This document shows, piece after piece, positions 50,246-59,528 of a stretch of DNA of 64,000 nt. Both the position numbers and the translations under genes were made by a program. Below the pieces are notes generated by a model. It did no database searches. It saw only the letters and a list, made by a program, of their open reading frames with translations, and was not told the DNA's origin. This stretch comes from Candidatus Dechloromonas phosphorivorans (GTDB lineage: Bacteria; Pseudomonadota; Gammaproteobacteria; Burkholderiales; Rhodocyclaceae): NCBI GenBank assembly GCA_016714975.1, contig JADKBR010000003.1:1-64000 (forward strand). Reading direction: 5' to 3'. Positions within the stretch are counted from its first letter, which is position 1. Every line of letters begins with the position of its first letter.

Positions 50246-51471
50246 GATTGCAGCTTCTTGACGTAGGTGCGCTGGACGTAGCGCTCGATGATGTCCTTGA
50301 ATTCGCTGGCAATGCGGTCGCCCTTCAGGGTGACGGTCTTGACACCGTCCTCGTACACCGGCGCCGACGGCGCTTCGCCGGTGCCGGGCAGCGAGATGCC
50401 GATGTTGGCGTGCTTCGATTCGCCCGGGCCGTTGACGATGCAGCCCATGACGGCCAGGGTCATGTTCTCAGCGCCGTCGTATTGCAGCTTCCATTGGGGC
50501 ATCCTGGCGCGGACGAAATCCTGCACCTCGCCCGCCAGTTCCTGGAAGAAGGTTGACGTCGTCCGGCCGCAACCCGGGCAGGCGGCGACCATCGGCGTGA
50601 AGGCGCGCAGGCCCATGGTCTGCAGGATCTCCTGGGCAACGATGACTTCCCGCACCCGCGACCCACCCGGCTCCGGCGTCAGCGAAATCCGTATCGTGTC
50701 GCCGATTCCTTCCTGCAGAAGAACCGATAGCGCTGCGGTCGACGCGACGATTCCCTTCGATCCCATGCCGGCCTCGGTCAGGCCGAGGTGCAAGGCGTAA
50801 TCTGCGCGCTGCGACAACTCGCGATAGATGGCGATCAGGTCCTGCACGCTGGACACCTTGCACGACAGAATGATCCTGTCGCCAGCCAGCCCGACTTCCT
50901 CGGCCCTCGCCGCCGACTCCAGAGCCGAGGTCACCATCGCGTGACGCATGATCGCCGTCGCGTCGAGCGGCTCGGCACGCTTGCTGTTCTCGTCCATGAT
51001 GCGGGCCAGCAATTCCTGATCGAGACTGCCCCAGTTGACGCCGATGCGCACCGGCTTGTCGTACCTGCAGGCCAGTTCGACCATCAGCGCGAACTGCTCG
51101 TCCTTCTTTTTGCCGAAACCGACGTTGCCCGGATTGATGCGGTACTTGGCCAGTGCTTCGGCGCAGGCCGGGTTATCGGTCAGCAGGCGATGGCCGTTGT
51201 AATGGAAATCGCCGATCAGCGGCACGTCGCAGTTCAGCCGGTCCAGGTGCTCGCGGATTTTCGGAACGGCGGCTGCCGCTTCCGGCGTATTGACGGTGAT
51301 GCGCACCAGTTCCGAACCGGCACGCGCCAGTTCGGCAGTCTGCAGCGCGGTGGCCAGGTAGTCGGCGGTATCGGTGTTGGTCATCGACTGGACGACGACC
51401 GGGGCGCTGCCGCCCAGTCTCACTTGGCCGATCCGGCAACTGCGCGTCGGGCGCCTGGCTGCAGCACTCAA
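50242..51471 (-). CDS. ispG: 4-hydroxy-3-methylbut-2-enyl diphosphate synthase (flavodoxin) IspG
   Basis: IspG catalyses the penultimate step of the MEP isoprenoid pathway with a [4Fe-4S] cluster. The core reads VRLGGSAPVVVQSMTNTDTAD, IGDFHYNGHRLL and RINPGNVG, and the cluster cysteines lie in CPGCGR and MGCIVNGPGE. A TTG at 51471 (SAAARRPTRSCRIGQ) is proposed as start: it follows the rodZ stop by 4 bases, has GGAG upstream, and gives 409 residues; the much longer frame from 51927 is antisense-like sequence inside rodZ. The start codon is inferred. Confidence 0.93.
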   Translation of the reverse strand: MSAAARRPTRSCRIGQVRLGGSAPVVVQSMTNTDTADYLATALQTAELARAGSELVRITVNTPEAAAAVPKIREHLDRLNCDVPLIGDFHYNGHRLLTDNPACAEALAKYRINPGNVGFGKKKDEQFALMVELACRYDKPVRIGVNWGSLDQELLARIMDENSKRAEPLDATAIMRHAMVTSALESAARAEEVGLAGDRIILSCKVSSVQDLIAIYRELSQRADYALHLGLTEAGMGSKGIVASTAALSVLLQEGIGDTIRISLTPEPGGSRVREVIVAQEILQTMGLRAFTPMVAACPGCGRTTSTFFQELAGEVQDFVRARMPQWKLQYDGAENMTLAVMGCIVNGPGESKHANIGISLPGTGEAPSAPVYEDGVKTVTLKGDRIASEFKDIIERYVQRTYVKKLQS

Positions 51472-51475
51472 CGGC

Positions 51476-52399
51476 CTACTCCAGGACGAGGCGGGCAACC
51501 TCGCCCTTGGTATGCGGCCCGAGATCGATGGCTTGGCCACGCCAGAACAGCTTGACACCTGGCGCGTTGCGGATGACCAGCGACAACGGCATTTCGCCGT
51601 CGATGACCTTTTCGGAACCCGCCGCGCCGCGCTGCGAAAAAACGACCTTGTCGTCGCGGTCGCGCACCTCAACCTTGGCCTTTCCGATGAAGACCACGCG
51701 CAGCGGTGGTTGTCCCGCCGCCGCATTCGCTGCGCCAAGGGCTGGCGCGTCAAGCTGCGCTGGCGCCATCTCGGCGGGTGCCTGGTCCTGAGGATGCATG
51801 ACCTGCTGCTGCGTCGAACCGGGTGGAAATACCGGTTCGCTGGCCGCCGCGGGAGCCGCCGCGGGAGCTGCCGCGGGAGAACTGGCAGCCGGCGCTGGTC
51901 CCGGCTCCTTGTGCGAAAGCGAGTCAATCAGCCCTTGGGCACGCTCGCGCAAGGCAGAAAGGTCATTGGCCAGCAGCAAGTAGGCCAGCGTCGCCAGCAG
52001 CACGATGACAACGCCGGCCAAGATGACATTCCGGTCGCGATGTTTCTGACCCCTCGGCATTGTCGTCGGCCGACCCATTGGAACATTCAGGCTGTCGGCG
52101 GGCTTCTCCAGCGTGTCATCAAGCTGATCCATCAGCGGAGTCGGGTCGATCTGCAGCAAGCGTGCGTAATTGCGGACAAAGCCGCGGACGAATGTCTGTC
52201 CCGGCAACCCCTGCCAGTTGCCGTTCTCCAGCGCCTGAACCTGGCGCGGGCCCAGTTTCAGAGCCTGCGCCACATCATTCACGCTCATCTGGCGAAGTTC
52301 GCGTGCCAGGCGCAAGCGGGCCCCGACACCAGGTGGAACCCAGCTACCGGCCTCGTTTGTCGCGGCCGCAGCGTGCCCCGGGCTGACTGAATCGCTCAT
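51476..52399 (-). CDS. rodZ: Cytoskeleton protein RodZ
   Basis: RodZ couples MreB to the cell wall machinery. The 307-residue protein has an N-terminal HTH (GARLRLARELRQMSVNDVAQALKLGPRQVQALENGNW), one membrane helix (VILAGVVIVLLATLAYLLLA), a Pro/Ala-rich linker, and a C-terminal DUF4115 domain (LRVVFIGKAKVEVRDRDDKVVFSQ, GVKLFWRGQAIDL). It overlaps pilW by four bases. Confidence 0.93.
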   Translation of the reverse strand: MSDSVSPGHAAAATNEAGSWVPPGVGARLRLARELRQMSVNDVAQALKLGPRQVQALENGNWQGLPGQTFVRGFVRNYARLLQIDPTPLMDQLDDTLEKPADSLNVPMGRPTTMPRGQKHRDRNVILAGVVIVLLATLAYLLLANDLSALRERAQGLIDSLSHKEPGPAPAASSPAAAPAAAPAAASEPVFPPGSTQQQVMHPQDQAPAEMAPAQLDAPALGAANAAAGQPPLRVVFIGKAKVEVRDRDDKVVFSQRGAAGSEKVIDGEMPLSLVIRNAPGVKLFWRGQAIDLGPHTKGEVARLVLE

Positions 52400-53253
52400 T
52401 CAAAATTCCCTTTGAGGAAGGCCTGATATTCCTTGGATGTCGGATAGCGGCCACGCAACTGCGATGCGTAGGTACCCTCGGCGGCCTTGTTGCCCAGCTT
52501 GCGCTCGAGACGAACGGCCAGCCAGAGCGCCTCGGGGGATGGCGGATCCATCGCCTTGATCGCTTCGCCGAGATATATCTTGGCCTCGTCCAGGTTGCCA
52601 CGCTGATAGAGCAATTCGGCCAGCCTGTGGCGGGTCATCGGCGCTGCATCTTTCGCCAGGCGCAGAGCCTGAAGCAGATACTCCTGCGCACCGTCGAGGT
52701 CGCCCCCCTTCATGGCACAGATGCCGGCGTTGGTATAAGCAACCTCGGGCGTCTCGTAGAGCGGGTCCTTCAGCGCATTCAGGAAATACTGGATCGATTG
52801 CCGCGGCTGGCCGATGTCGCAGAGGAACCAGCCATAGTTGTTGTTGACGTCGGGATTCTTCGGGGCAATCTTGAGCGCCCGCCGGAAATCGTCCTCGGCC
52901 TTGCCGTTTTCTTTCAGTCTGGCATGAACCAGGCCGCGTACGCTGAGCGCCTGAACGTATTCAGGATCGGCCTCGAGGGCAATCCTGGTTTCCTCCAGCG
53001 CCACTGCCATGCTGCCGGCCTGATAGTACGCTGCGGCCAGTTCGGTATGAATCTTCGCGCGCTGTTTCGGGTCGGCCGGCCTGGGCTGGGGCACGTTGGC
53101 TTCCGGGACAATGGTCGTGGTCGGACCAGCGCCTTGGCCTTGGCTGGACATCTCCTTGATCCACTCCAGGCTCTGCTGGGCGTGGGATGACAGCGCAATG
53201 CCTGTGCCCAGGCAAAAAGCCAGAATTGTCTTTTCCGTCCTCGAGCCAGTCAT
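52396..53253 (-). CDS. pilW: Type IV pilus biogenesis TPR protein PilW/PilF
   Basis: This 285-residue protein has an N-terminal signal (FCLGTGIALSSHAQQ) and a run of TPR units (AKIHTELAAAYYQAGSMAVALEETRIALEADPEYVQALSVRGLVHARL, then NNYGWFLCDIGQPRQSIQYF). It matches the PilW/PilF lipoprotein-like factor that stabilises the PilQ secretin. No clear lipobox Cys is present at the signal end. The gene lies between rodZ and rlmN with four-base overlaps on both sides, as in many Betaproteobacteria. Confidence 0.88.
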   Translation of the reverse strand: MTGSRTEKTILAFCLGTGIALSSHAQQSLEWIKEMSSQGQGAGPTTTIVPEANVPQPRPADPKQRAKIHTELAAAYYQAGSMAVALEETRIALEADPEYVQALSVRGLVHARLKENGKAEDDFRRALKIAPKNPDVNNNYGWFLCDIGQPRQSIQYFLNALKDPLYETPEVAYTNAGICAMKGGDLDGAQEYLLQALRLAKDAAPMTRHRLAELLYQRGNLDEAKIYLGEAIKAMDPPSPEALWLAVRLERKLGNKAAEGTYASQLRGRYPTSKEYQAFLKGNFE

Positions 53254-54344
53254 GCCCTTGCCTCCTGAAGGGAGATGATCCGCCCGGCGACGCGCCGGGT
53301 CTTGTCCTTCACCTGTCCGGCCAGTTGGCCGCAGGCCGCATCGATGTCGTCACCCCGCGTCTTGCGCGTGGTCGTGACGATGCCGGCCTGCATCAGAACA
53401 TCGGCAAACCGGCGCACCCGCTCGGCCGGCGAACGCTTGAACGGCGAACCGGGGAAGGGGTTGAATGGAATCAGGTTGAACTTGCAATAAACCGTCTTGA
53501 CCAGCGCCAGCAACTCGCGGGCGTGGGCATCGGAATCGTTGATGCCGTCCAGCATGATGTATTCGAAGGTAATGAAATCGCGCGGCGCCTTGTCCAGATA
53601 ACGCTGGCAGGCCGCCATCAGCTCCTTCAGCGGATACTTCCGGTTGATCGGCACCAGTTCGTCGCGCAGCCTGTCATTCGGCGCATGCAGCGAAACGGCC
53701 AGGGCCACCGGGCATTCGTCGCGCAGGCGGTCCATGACCGGCACCAGGCCTGAGGTGGATACCGTGACGCGGCGCCGCGACAGGCCGTAAGCGTTGTCAT
53801 CGAGCATCAGCTTGAGTGCAATGACCGAATTTTCGAAATTGGCGAGCGGCTCGCCCATGCCCATCAGCACGACATTGGAAATGGCCCGTTCGTCACCGTG
53901 GACCGCACCCAGCGCCTTGTTGGCCAGCCATACCTGACCGATGATCTCCGCAACCGTCAGGTTACGGTTGAACCCCTGCTTGCCGGTCGCGCAGAAGGCA
54001 CAATCGAGCGCGCAACCTGCCTGCGTCGACACGCACAGCGTGCCGCGGTTGTCCTCGGGGATGAACACTGTTTCGACGGCATTGCCGTTACCAACATCGA
54101 TCAGGAACTTGCGCGTGCCGTCATCCGACAGCTTGTCGGAGACGACTTTCGGCGGCGCCACGACCGCCTCCGCAGTGAGCTTCTCACGCAGGCTCCTGGC
54201 GATGTCGGTCATGTCAGCGAAGTCCGCCACGCCGGAACGATGGATCCAGCGCAGCACCTGGCGGGCACGGAACGGCTTCTCGCCCTGTTCCGCGAACCAG
54301 GCGGTGAGGCCTTCGGCATCGAAATCCAGCAAATTGGCGGTCAT
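53250..54344 (-). CDS. rlmN: Dual-specificity 23S rRNA/tRNA adenine-C2 methyltransferase RlmN
   Basis: RlmN is a radical SAM enzyme that methylates A2503 of 23S rRNA and A37 of some tRNAs. The 364-residue protein has the cluster motif CALDCAFCATGKQGFNRNL, VLMGMGEPLANFENV-type GGEPL region, STSGLVPVMDRLRDE, and a C-terminal Cys near DIDAACGQLAG (methyl-carrying Cys). The N-terminal GLTAWFAEQGEKPFRARQVLRWIH is standard. Confidence 0.95.
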   Translation of the reverse strand: MTANLLDFDAEGLTAWFAEQGEKPFRARQVLRWIHRSGVADFADMTDIARSLREKLTAEAVVAPPKVVSDKLSDDGTRKFLIDVGNGNAVETVFIPEDNRGTLCVSTQAGCALDCAFCATGKQGFNRNLTVAEIIGQVWLANKALGAVHGDERAISNVVLMGMGEPLANFENSVIALKLMLDDNAYGLSRRRVTVSTSGLVPVMDRLRDECPVALAVSLHAPNDRLRDELVPINRKYPLKELMAACQRYLDKAPRDFITFEYIMLDGINDSDAHARELLALVKTVYCKFNLIPFNPFPGSPFKRSPAERVRRFADVLMQAGIVTTTRKTRGDDIDAACGQLAGQVKDKTRRVAGRIISLQEARA

Positions 54345-54354
54345 GCGGTGCTGA

Positions 54355-54783
54355 TCAACGACCGGCGTAGACGTTCATGCCGGAGAAGAAGAAACCGATT
54401 TCGACAGCGGCAGTTTCCGCGCCATCAGAGCCATGCACGGCATTGGCGTCGATCGATTCGGCGAAATCGGCGCGGATCGTGCCCGGCTCGGCCTTCTTCG
54501 GATCGGTGGCGCCCATCAGTTCGCGGTTCTTGGCGATGGCGTTTTCGCCTTCCAGCACCTGGATCATCACCGGCCCGGAGATCATGAAGGACACGAGATC
54601 CTTGAAGAAGGGGCGCTCCTTGTGCACGCCGTAGAACTGGCCGGCTTCCTGCGGGGACAGCCAGGCCATCCTGGAAGCGACAATCTTCAGGCCATTGGTT
54701 TCAAAACGGGAGTAGATCTTGCCGATGACGTTCTTGGCGACAGCGTCGGGTTTGATGATGGAAAGAGTGCGTTCGATGGCCAT
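54355..54783 (-). CDS. ndk: Nucleoside diphosphate kinase
   Basis: The 142-residue protein (MAIERTLSIIKPDAVAKNVIGKIYSRFE...) has the Ndk signature; the active-site His lies in ANAVHGSDGAETAAVEI. It balances NTP/dNTP pools. ATG 54783 is chosen because it aligns with the family start; an in-frame ATG at 54798 adds five residues. It is the first gene of the rlmN-pilW-rodZ-ispG-hisS run as read here, with a 10-base gap to rlmN. Confidence 0.96.
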   Translation of the reverse strand: MAIERTLSIIKPDAVAKNVIGKIYSRFETNGLKIVASRMAWLSPQEAGQFYGVHKERPFFKDLVSFMISGPVMIQVLEGENAIAKNRELMGATDPKKAEPGTIRADFAESIDANAVHGSDGAETAAVEIGFFFSGMNVYAGR

Positions 54784-54854
54784 GTGATTGCTCCGCAATG
54801 CTAGTCAGTTGAAAAACGGGCAATTTTAGCAGATATGGAGCCCACGCGCCCTGT

Positions 54855-55538
54855 TCAACGCGGCGCGTTTTCCGCCGGCGCCGCCAGCAGCGGCTCGCGC
54901 ACCCGGGCGAATTGTTGCGGCGCAACGTATTGGAGCAATTCCTTGCCGTCCTTGTCGACCACGACATCGAGCCCCAGCTTCGGGTAGAGCAGATGGGTCC
55001 GCTTGTCGGAAACGACGATGCGCTCGCCCGGCTCGCCGAAGCGCTGGATGATCGTCGCCTCGTCGAGATTGACCGTCGGGATCACGCTGATAGCGCGAAT
55101 CGGCCGCCGGTCGGCCGCCGCCAGGTCGTCGGGATGCAGCGTGATGCGGCGCGTCGTGCTTTCCATGTGCTTCGCCCTCACGGCGCGCTCGCGCATCGCG
55201 GAAATCGCCTCATCCGACACGTCGACCGTGACAATCACCCTGGCCAGCACGAAACCGAGCGGCACCTGCGCGTAATAGCCTTCCAGCGAACCGATCTCGT
55301 TCGGCTCGGCGATAATCGCCACCTCGATCTCGTCGCCGAGGCGACGGCGCACGTCGCCCAGCGTGCTGACGCCCGGCCTGAGCCCGAAAACACTGCTGCC
55401 GCCCTGCCCGTCCGCGCTGATCTGCCACGGCAGATTGCTTTCGGGATCGACGCCGGCCTGCTTGCCTGGGCCGGGAATGAAGAACGGCACGATCAGCGCG
55501 AGCAGGATGAGGGCAATCAGGGAGAGGGCGAATTTCAC
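54855..55538 (-). CDS. Conserved single-helix membrane protein of unknown function
   Basis: This 227-residue protein has an N-terminal membrane helix or signal anchor (MKFALSLIALILLALIVPFFIPGPGKQAG) and a soluble domain with two similar segments (GLRPGVSTLGDVRRRLGDEIEVAIIAEP and EATIIQRFGEPGERIVVSDKRTHLLYPKLGLDVVVDKDGKELLQYV), which suggests an internal duplication of an SmpA/OmlA-like strand-helix unit. I do not recognise a named family. It stands alone between ndk and kup. Confidence 0.7.
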   Translation of the reverse strand: MKFALSLIALILLALIVPFFIPGPGKQAGVDPESNLPWQISADGQGGSSVFGLRPGVSTLGDVRRRLGDEIEVAIIAEPNEIGSLEGYYAQVPLGFVLARVIVTVDVSDEAISAMRERAVRAKHMESTTRRITLHPDDLAAADRRPIRAISVIPTVNLDEATIIQRFGEPGERIVVSDKRTHLLYPKLGLDVVVDKDGKELLQYVAPQQFARVREPLLAAPAENAPR

Positions 55539-55630
55539 CGGCAGCCAGGGGCCATCAACAACGGAGAGCGGATTCTGCCACAGCCCGTCAGGTCCCCTTC
55601 AAGTTTCCACTCGCCCGGCTCCCGCCCGGC

Positions 55631-57496
55631 TCAAAGCACCAGTTGCGTCCCCAGTTCGACGACGCGGTTGGTCGGGATCTTGAAGAAGTCGGTGGCGCTG
55701 GTTGCGTTCTTCGACATCAGGGCGAACAGACGGGCCCGCCAGGGAGCGATGTCGCGCCCGGGGATGCGCGGGATGACGGTCTCGCGGGCGACGTAGAAGG
55801 TCGTTTCCATCATGTCGAAGGTCTCGCCGAAGCGGGCGCACTGCTCCAGCGCGGCGGGGACATCGGGGTTCTCCATGAAGCCGTAGCGGACGATGACGCG
55901 AATGAAGCCCTGGTCGAGCCGGTGCAGATAGATACGGTCGAGATCGTTGACGAAGGGGGTGTTGGCGGTCTGGACGGTCAGCAGCACGACGCGCTCGTGG
56001 AGCACCTGATTGTGCTTGAGGTTGTGCAGCAGTGCGGACGGCACGCCTTCCTTGGAGCTGGTCATGAAAATCGACGTGCCATGGATGCGATAGACGTCGC
56101 CGATCGTGCCGAGGAAGTCGATCAGCGGAAAGGTCTGCCTGGCCATTTCGTCGAGCAGCAAGCGCCGGCCGCGCCGCCAGGTGGTCAACACGGTGAAGGA
56201 AACGAGGGCCATGGCGATCGGGAACCAGCCGCCTTCGGGAATCTTGATGATGTTGGCGGAGAAGAAGGCGATGTCCACCACGAGCAAGGAGCCGACGACC
56301 AGGGCGACGACCATCAGGTTCCACTTCCACAGCAGGACCATGACGAAAGCGACGAGGATGGTGTCGATGAGCATGGTGGTGGTCACCGCGATGCCGTAGG
56401 CAGCGGCCAGGTTGGACGAGTTCTGGAAACCGACGACGAGGGCGACGACCGCCAGATAGAGCGTCCAGTTGGTGAACGGCACATAGATCTGGCCTTCTTC
56501 CCGGCCCGAGGTGTGGATGATCTGCATGCGCGGCAGCAGGCCCATCTGCACGGCCTGGCGCGCCACCGAGAAGGCGCCGGAGATCACCGCCTGCGAGGCG
56601 ATCACCGTCGCCAGCGTGGCCAGAACGACCATCGGGATCAGCGCCCAGGAGGGTCCAAGGTGGAAAAAGGGACTCTGGATGGCCGCCGGCTCGTTGAGCA
56701 ACAGGGCGCCCTGGCCGAAATAGTTGAGGACCAGCGCCGGCATCACGAAGCCGAACCAGGCGAGACGGATCGGCGGCCGGCCGAAGTGGCCCATGTCGGT
56801 ATACAGGGCTTCGCCGCCGGTCACCGCGAGGATGACCGAGCCAAGGGCAAGGAAGGAAAGTCGGGGATGGGCGACGACGAAGTCGATGGCGTAAAGCGGG
56901 CTGAGCGCGACAAGAACGCTCGGGTGCTGCGCGATTTCGATCGCCCCGAGAACGCCGAGGATCGCGAACCAGCAGACCATGACCGGGCCGAAGAGCATGC
57001 CGACCGCGCCGGTGCCGTGTTTCTGGATGAAAAACAGCCCGCTGAGAATCACCAGCGTGATCGGAACCACGTACGGCTTGAGGTCCGGGGTGATGATCTC
57101 GAGACCTTCGACGGCCGAGAGCACGGAAATCGCCGGGGTGATCATGCTGTCGCCGTAGAACAGCGCGGCGGCGAAGATCCCGAGCAGCGAGATGACCCAG
57201 GTCAGGCGCGGATTACCCTTCGCATTCTCGATGACCAGCGAGAGCAGCGCGAGCGAGCCGCCCTCGCCCCGGTTGTCGGCGCGCATGATGATGAGCACGT
57301 ACTTGATCGTCACCATGATCATGATCGCCCAGAACACGAGCGACAGGACACCAAGAATGTTGTCCGGCGTGACCGGGATCGGATGGTGGCCGTTGAAGAT
57401 TTCCTTCAGCGCATACAGCGGACTGGTGCCGATATCACCGAAAACGACACCGATCGCGGCAACGGTGAGCGCCGGCATGGCTTGACGTTCGTGCAT
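55631..57496 (-). CDS. kup: Potassium uptake protein Kup
   Basis: Kup is a proton-coupled potassium transporter. The 621-residue protein has about 12 membrane helices and the N-terminal signature LTVAAIGVVFGDIGTSPLYALKEIFNG, then FWAIMIMVTIKYVLIIMRADNRGEGGSLAL and the C-terminal cytoplasmic domain (DLDRIYLHRLDQGFIRVIVRYGFMENPDVP, ETFDMMETTFYVARETVIPR). ATG 57496 (MHERQAMPALTVAA) is chosen over 57565 because it matches the family N terminus. Confidence 0.95.
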   Translation of the reverse strand: MHERQAMPALTVAAIGVVFGDIGTSPLYALKEIFNGHHPIPVTPDNILGVLSLVFWAIMIMVTIKYVLIIMRADNRGEGGSLALLSLVIENAKGNPRLTWVISLLGIFAAALFYGDSMITPAISVLSAVEGLEIITPDLKPYVVPITLVILSGLFFIQKHGTGAVGMLFGPVMVCWFAILGVLGAIEIAQHPSVLVALSPLYAIDFVVAHPRLSFLALGSVILAVTGGEALYTDMGHFGRPPIRLAWFGFVMPALVLNYFGQGALLLNEPAAIQSPFFHLGPSWALIPMVVLATLATVIASQAVISGAFSVARQAVQMGLLPRMQIIHTSGREEGQIYVPFTNWTLYLAVVALVVGFQNSSNLAAAYGIAVTTTMLIDTILVAFVMVLLWKWNLMVVALVVGSLLVVDIAFFSANIIKIPEGGWFPIAMALVSFTVLTTWRRGRRLLLDEMARQTFPLIDFLGTIGDVYRIHGTSIFMTSSKEGVPSALLHNLKHNQVLHERVVLLTVQTANTPFVNDLDRIYLHRLDQGFIRVIVRYGFMENPDVPAALEQCARFGETFDMMETTFYVARETVIPRIPGRDIAPWRARLFALMSKNATSATDFFKIPTNRVVELGTQLVL

Positions 57497-57711
57497 GAAG
57501 TTCCCCTGAGCGTTGTTCTGGCCTCGATGCCATCCGCGCAGGAGTCCCCCCCTTCCCGGCCACATCCGGCGACCGATAGTATATTCTCTTTGCCTGACAA
57601 CTGGCAGATTGACCCTGCCCGATGACGCATAGAAAAAGGATGCCGCCGCGACGGGAAAGCGTGACGACGTCGTGGCCCGGATTGCGGCAAACCAACAGGA
57701 GGAGGATGTTC

Positions 57712-59370
57712 ATGACGGCTCCAGCGGAAATCGGCGACATCGGCCGCGTGCGCCTGTTCCATGCCAACCTTGTGTGGCCGTTGCAACTCGAACCACTGGC
57801 CAGCGCGGGCGGCGGCGGGCGGCACTGGGAAATCTTCGAGGCGGGCCGGGAAACCCATGCCTGGCGCCGGGTCGACGACGAATTCACGGCCGATCCGGAA
57901 CAGTTCCGGGAGCGTCATTACCGCGAGTTCGTTTCCTTTCTGCCCTATGTCCAGCGCTTTCTCTACGGCGAAGGCCGCGCCCGCAGGAGCAATCCCGACG
58001 ATCCGCCCGGCAACTCGCCGGTGCACGTGTTGCGCCGCACCGACATCGACCGCCTGCGCCTGACGCTGCGCAAGGGCGCGGCGCCGGTCGAACTGCGCGT
58101 CGTTCACGTCGACCTCTATTTCTTCCAGGATCTCGACGTCGTCCAGCTCAACGTCGAGGTGCGGGGCGACGACCTGCCGCTCGCCACCGTCCGCGACGTC
58201 CTGTTCCGTTTCGGCCGCGCCTATCCGTCGGGCTGGGACGAACACGGCGAGGGGGTGAACAACGCCCACGTTTCGGAATGGCTGGACGCCGACGGCGGGG
58301 TCGTCGCCCGCTCCGACCCCGGCCGCCGGGAAAAGTATCTCACTTTCGTCTGCGAGCACCGGAGCCCCTGCGTTTCCGAGCATTGGGCCTGCCTGCTGCG
58401 CCCGCTGGCCCTCGCCCACTCCGACGAGCCGGGGGAGCTGCGCTACCGCTTGCTCGAGTATCACCGGATGCCGCTCATGGCGTTTCTGGCGCTCGACGAA
58501 CCGCGCCGCCTGCGCCGCGAGGACTGGGTGCGCATCGGGCTGGCGACGACGCTGCATCCCGACGAGCCGCTGCCGGTCAACGAGCCGGGAGTCGTCGAAT
58601 TCGAGAAGCGCTACTGCCAGGACCGTTTCTGGAACGACAACGAGGCCGGCCCGAACACCCGTTTCGTGTGCACCGGCAACTCGCTGACCGTGGTCGGCGA
58701 CGCCGCCATGCCCTCGGTCATCGATCCCGAACGCGGCGTGCTCGGGCAGTTCCGCCACCAGTACTTCCTGGTCTTCCTGATCGCCCACCTGCACCGGGCC
58801 GCGCTGCTGGCGTTTTCCGAGACGCTCGCCGATGCGGTCAACGATCTCGACATCCGCGACGACGAATCGGTGCGCCGCTTCAAGCGGAGGATTCGTGCCA
58901 ACTTCGAAACCTTCCTGCGGTTCACGCACCGCTACTGGTTCGAGTTGCTGTCGGAGCGCGCGCATGTGCAGGCCGTTTTCCGGCTGTGCGCCAATCATCT
59001 GGGGAACGCCGAGCTGTACGACGAGGTGCGCGACGAAATCCGCGAGATGAGCCAGTACCTCGACAGCGACTCGCAGCGCCGGCAGTCGAACACCGTCGTG
59101 CGGCTGACCGTGATCACGATCCTCGGGCTGATCGCGACCGTGACGACCGGCTATTTTGGCATGAACATCATCCCGTTCGGCGACGGGTCGCCCGAGGAGC
59201 GCCTGCTGCATGGCGCGGTCGCCGCCGTCGTCTTCACCGTCCTGGTGCTGTTCGCCGTCGCCCGCTCGAAACGGCTGTCGGACTTCCTCGAGGATCTCGC
59301 CGACGAGCGACTGAGCACGACCGGGAAATTGCGCGCCTTGTGGGCTGCCTTGTGGGGAAACGGACGCTGA
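57712..59370 (+). CDS. CorA-like divalent cation transporter
   Basis: This 552-residue protein has a large cytoplasmic N-terminal domain and two C-terminal helices. The first ends with the CorA signature GYFGMNI (GMN motif), and the second is GAVAAVVFTVLVLFAVARSK. It is longer than classical CorA (~320 residues); the extra N-terminal ~200 residues resemble a distinct subgroup. AGGAGGAGG at 57698-57706 favours the ATG at 57712; 57706 is also in frame. It probably carries magnesium or another divalent ion. Confidence 0.82.
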   Translation: MTAPAEIGDIGRVRLFHANLVWPLQLEPLASAGGGGRHWEIFEAGRETHAWRRVDDEFTADPEQFRERHYREFVSFLPYVQRFLYGEGRARRSNPDDPPGNSPVHVLRRTDIDRLRLTLRKGAAPVELRVVHVDLYFFQDLDVVQLNVEVRGDDLPLATVRDVLFRFGRAYPSGWDEHGEGVNNAHVSEWLDADGGVVARSDPGRREKYLTFVCEHRSPCVSEHWACLLRPLALAHSDEPGELRYRLLEYHRMPLMAFLALDEPRRLRREDWVRIGLATTLHPDEPLPVNEPGVVEFEKRYCQDRFWNDNEAGPNTRFVCTGNSLTVVGDAAMPSVIDPERGVLGQFRHQYFLVFLIAHLHRAALLAFSETLADAVNDLDIRDDESVRRFKRRIRANFETFLRFTHRYWFELLSERAHVQAVFRLCANHLGNAELYDEVRDEIREMSQYLDSDSQRRQSNTVVRLTVITILGLIATVTTGYFGMNIIPFGDGSPEERLLHGAVAAVVFTVLVLFAVARSKRLSDFLEDLADERLSTTGKLRALWAALWGNGR

Positions 59371-59472
59371 TGCGGATCAAGTCCGCACCCTGTGCCAACC
59401 CGACCTGACTCCGGGACCGCAAGTCGCCGCACACGGCGGATCCGGAACTCGAACCGTCACCTGACGGCAACA

Positions 59473-59508
59473 CAAAAAAACGGCCCCCCGACTGCATCGG
59501 GGGGCCGT
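59473..59508 (-). terminator. Rho-independent terminator of the TRAP operon
   Basis: The 12-base arms ACGGCCCCCCGA (59480-59491) and TCGGGGGGCCGT (59497-59508) pair perfectly. On the minus strand the stem is followed by seven T residues (complement of the A run at 59474-59480), so it terminates transcripts coming from dctM. On the plus strand only TTAT follows, so corA is less well terminated. Confidence 0.85.
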
Positions 59509-59528
59509 TATGCGCTGCGCGTTCCGGG

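Noticed and set aside
51472..51927. N-terminal 152-codon extension of the IspG frame
   Set aside because: It overlaps rodZ out of frame, is Arg/Ser-rich noise, and IspG homologues start close to the TTG at 51471.
57406..59408. A 601-codon minus-strand frame and a 578-codon second plus frame over the CorA-like gene
   Set aside because: Both are shadows of the CorA-like frame. Their translations are low-complexity (Arg/Ala/Gly or His/Asp-rich) with no domain, while the chosen frame has the GMN motif and a strong ribosome binding site.
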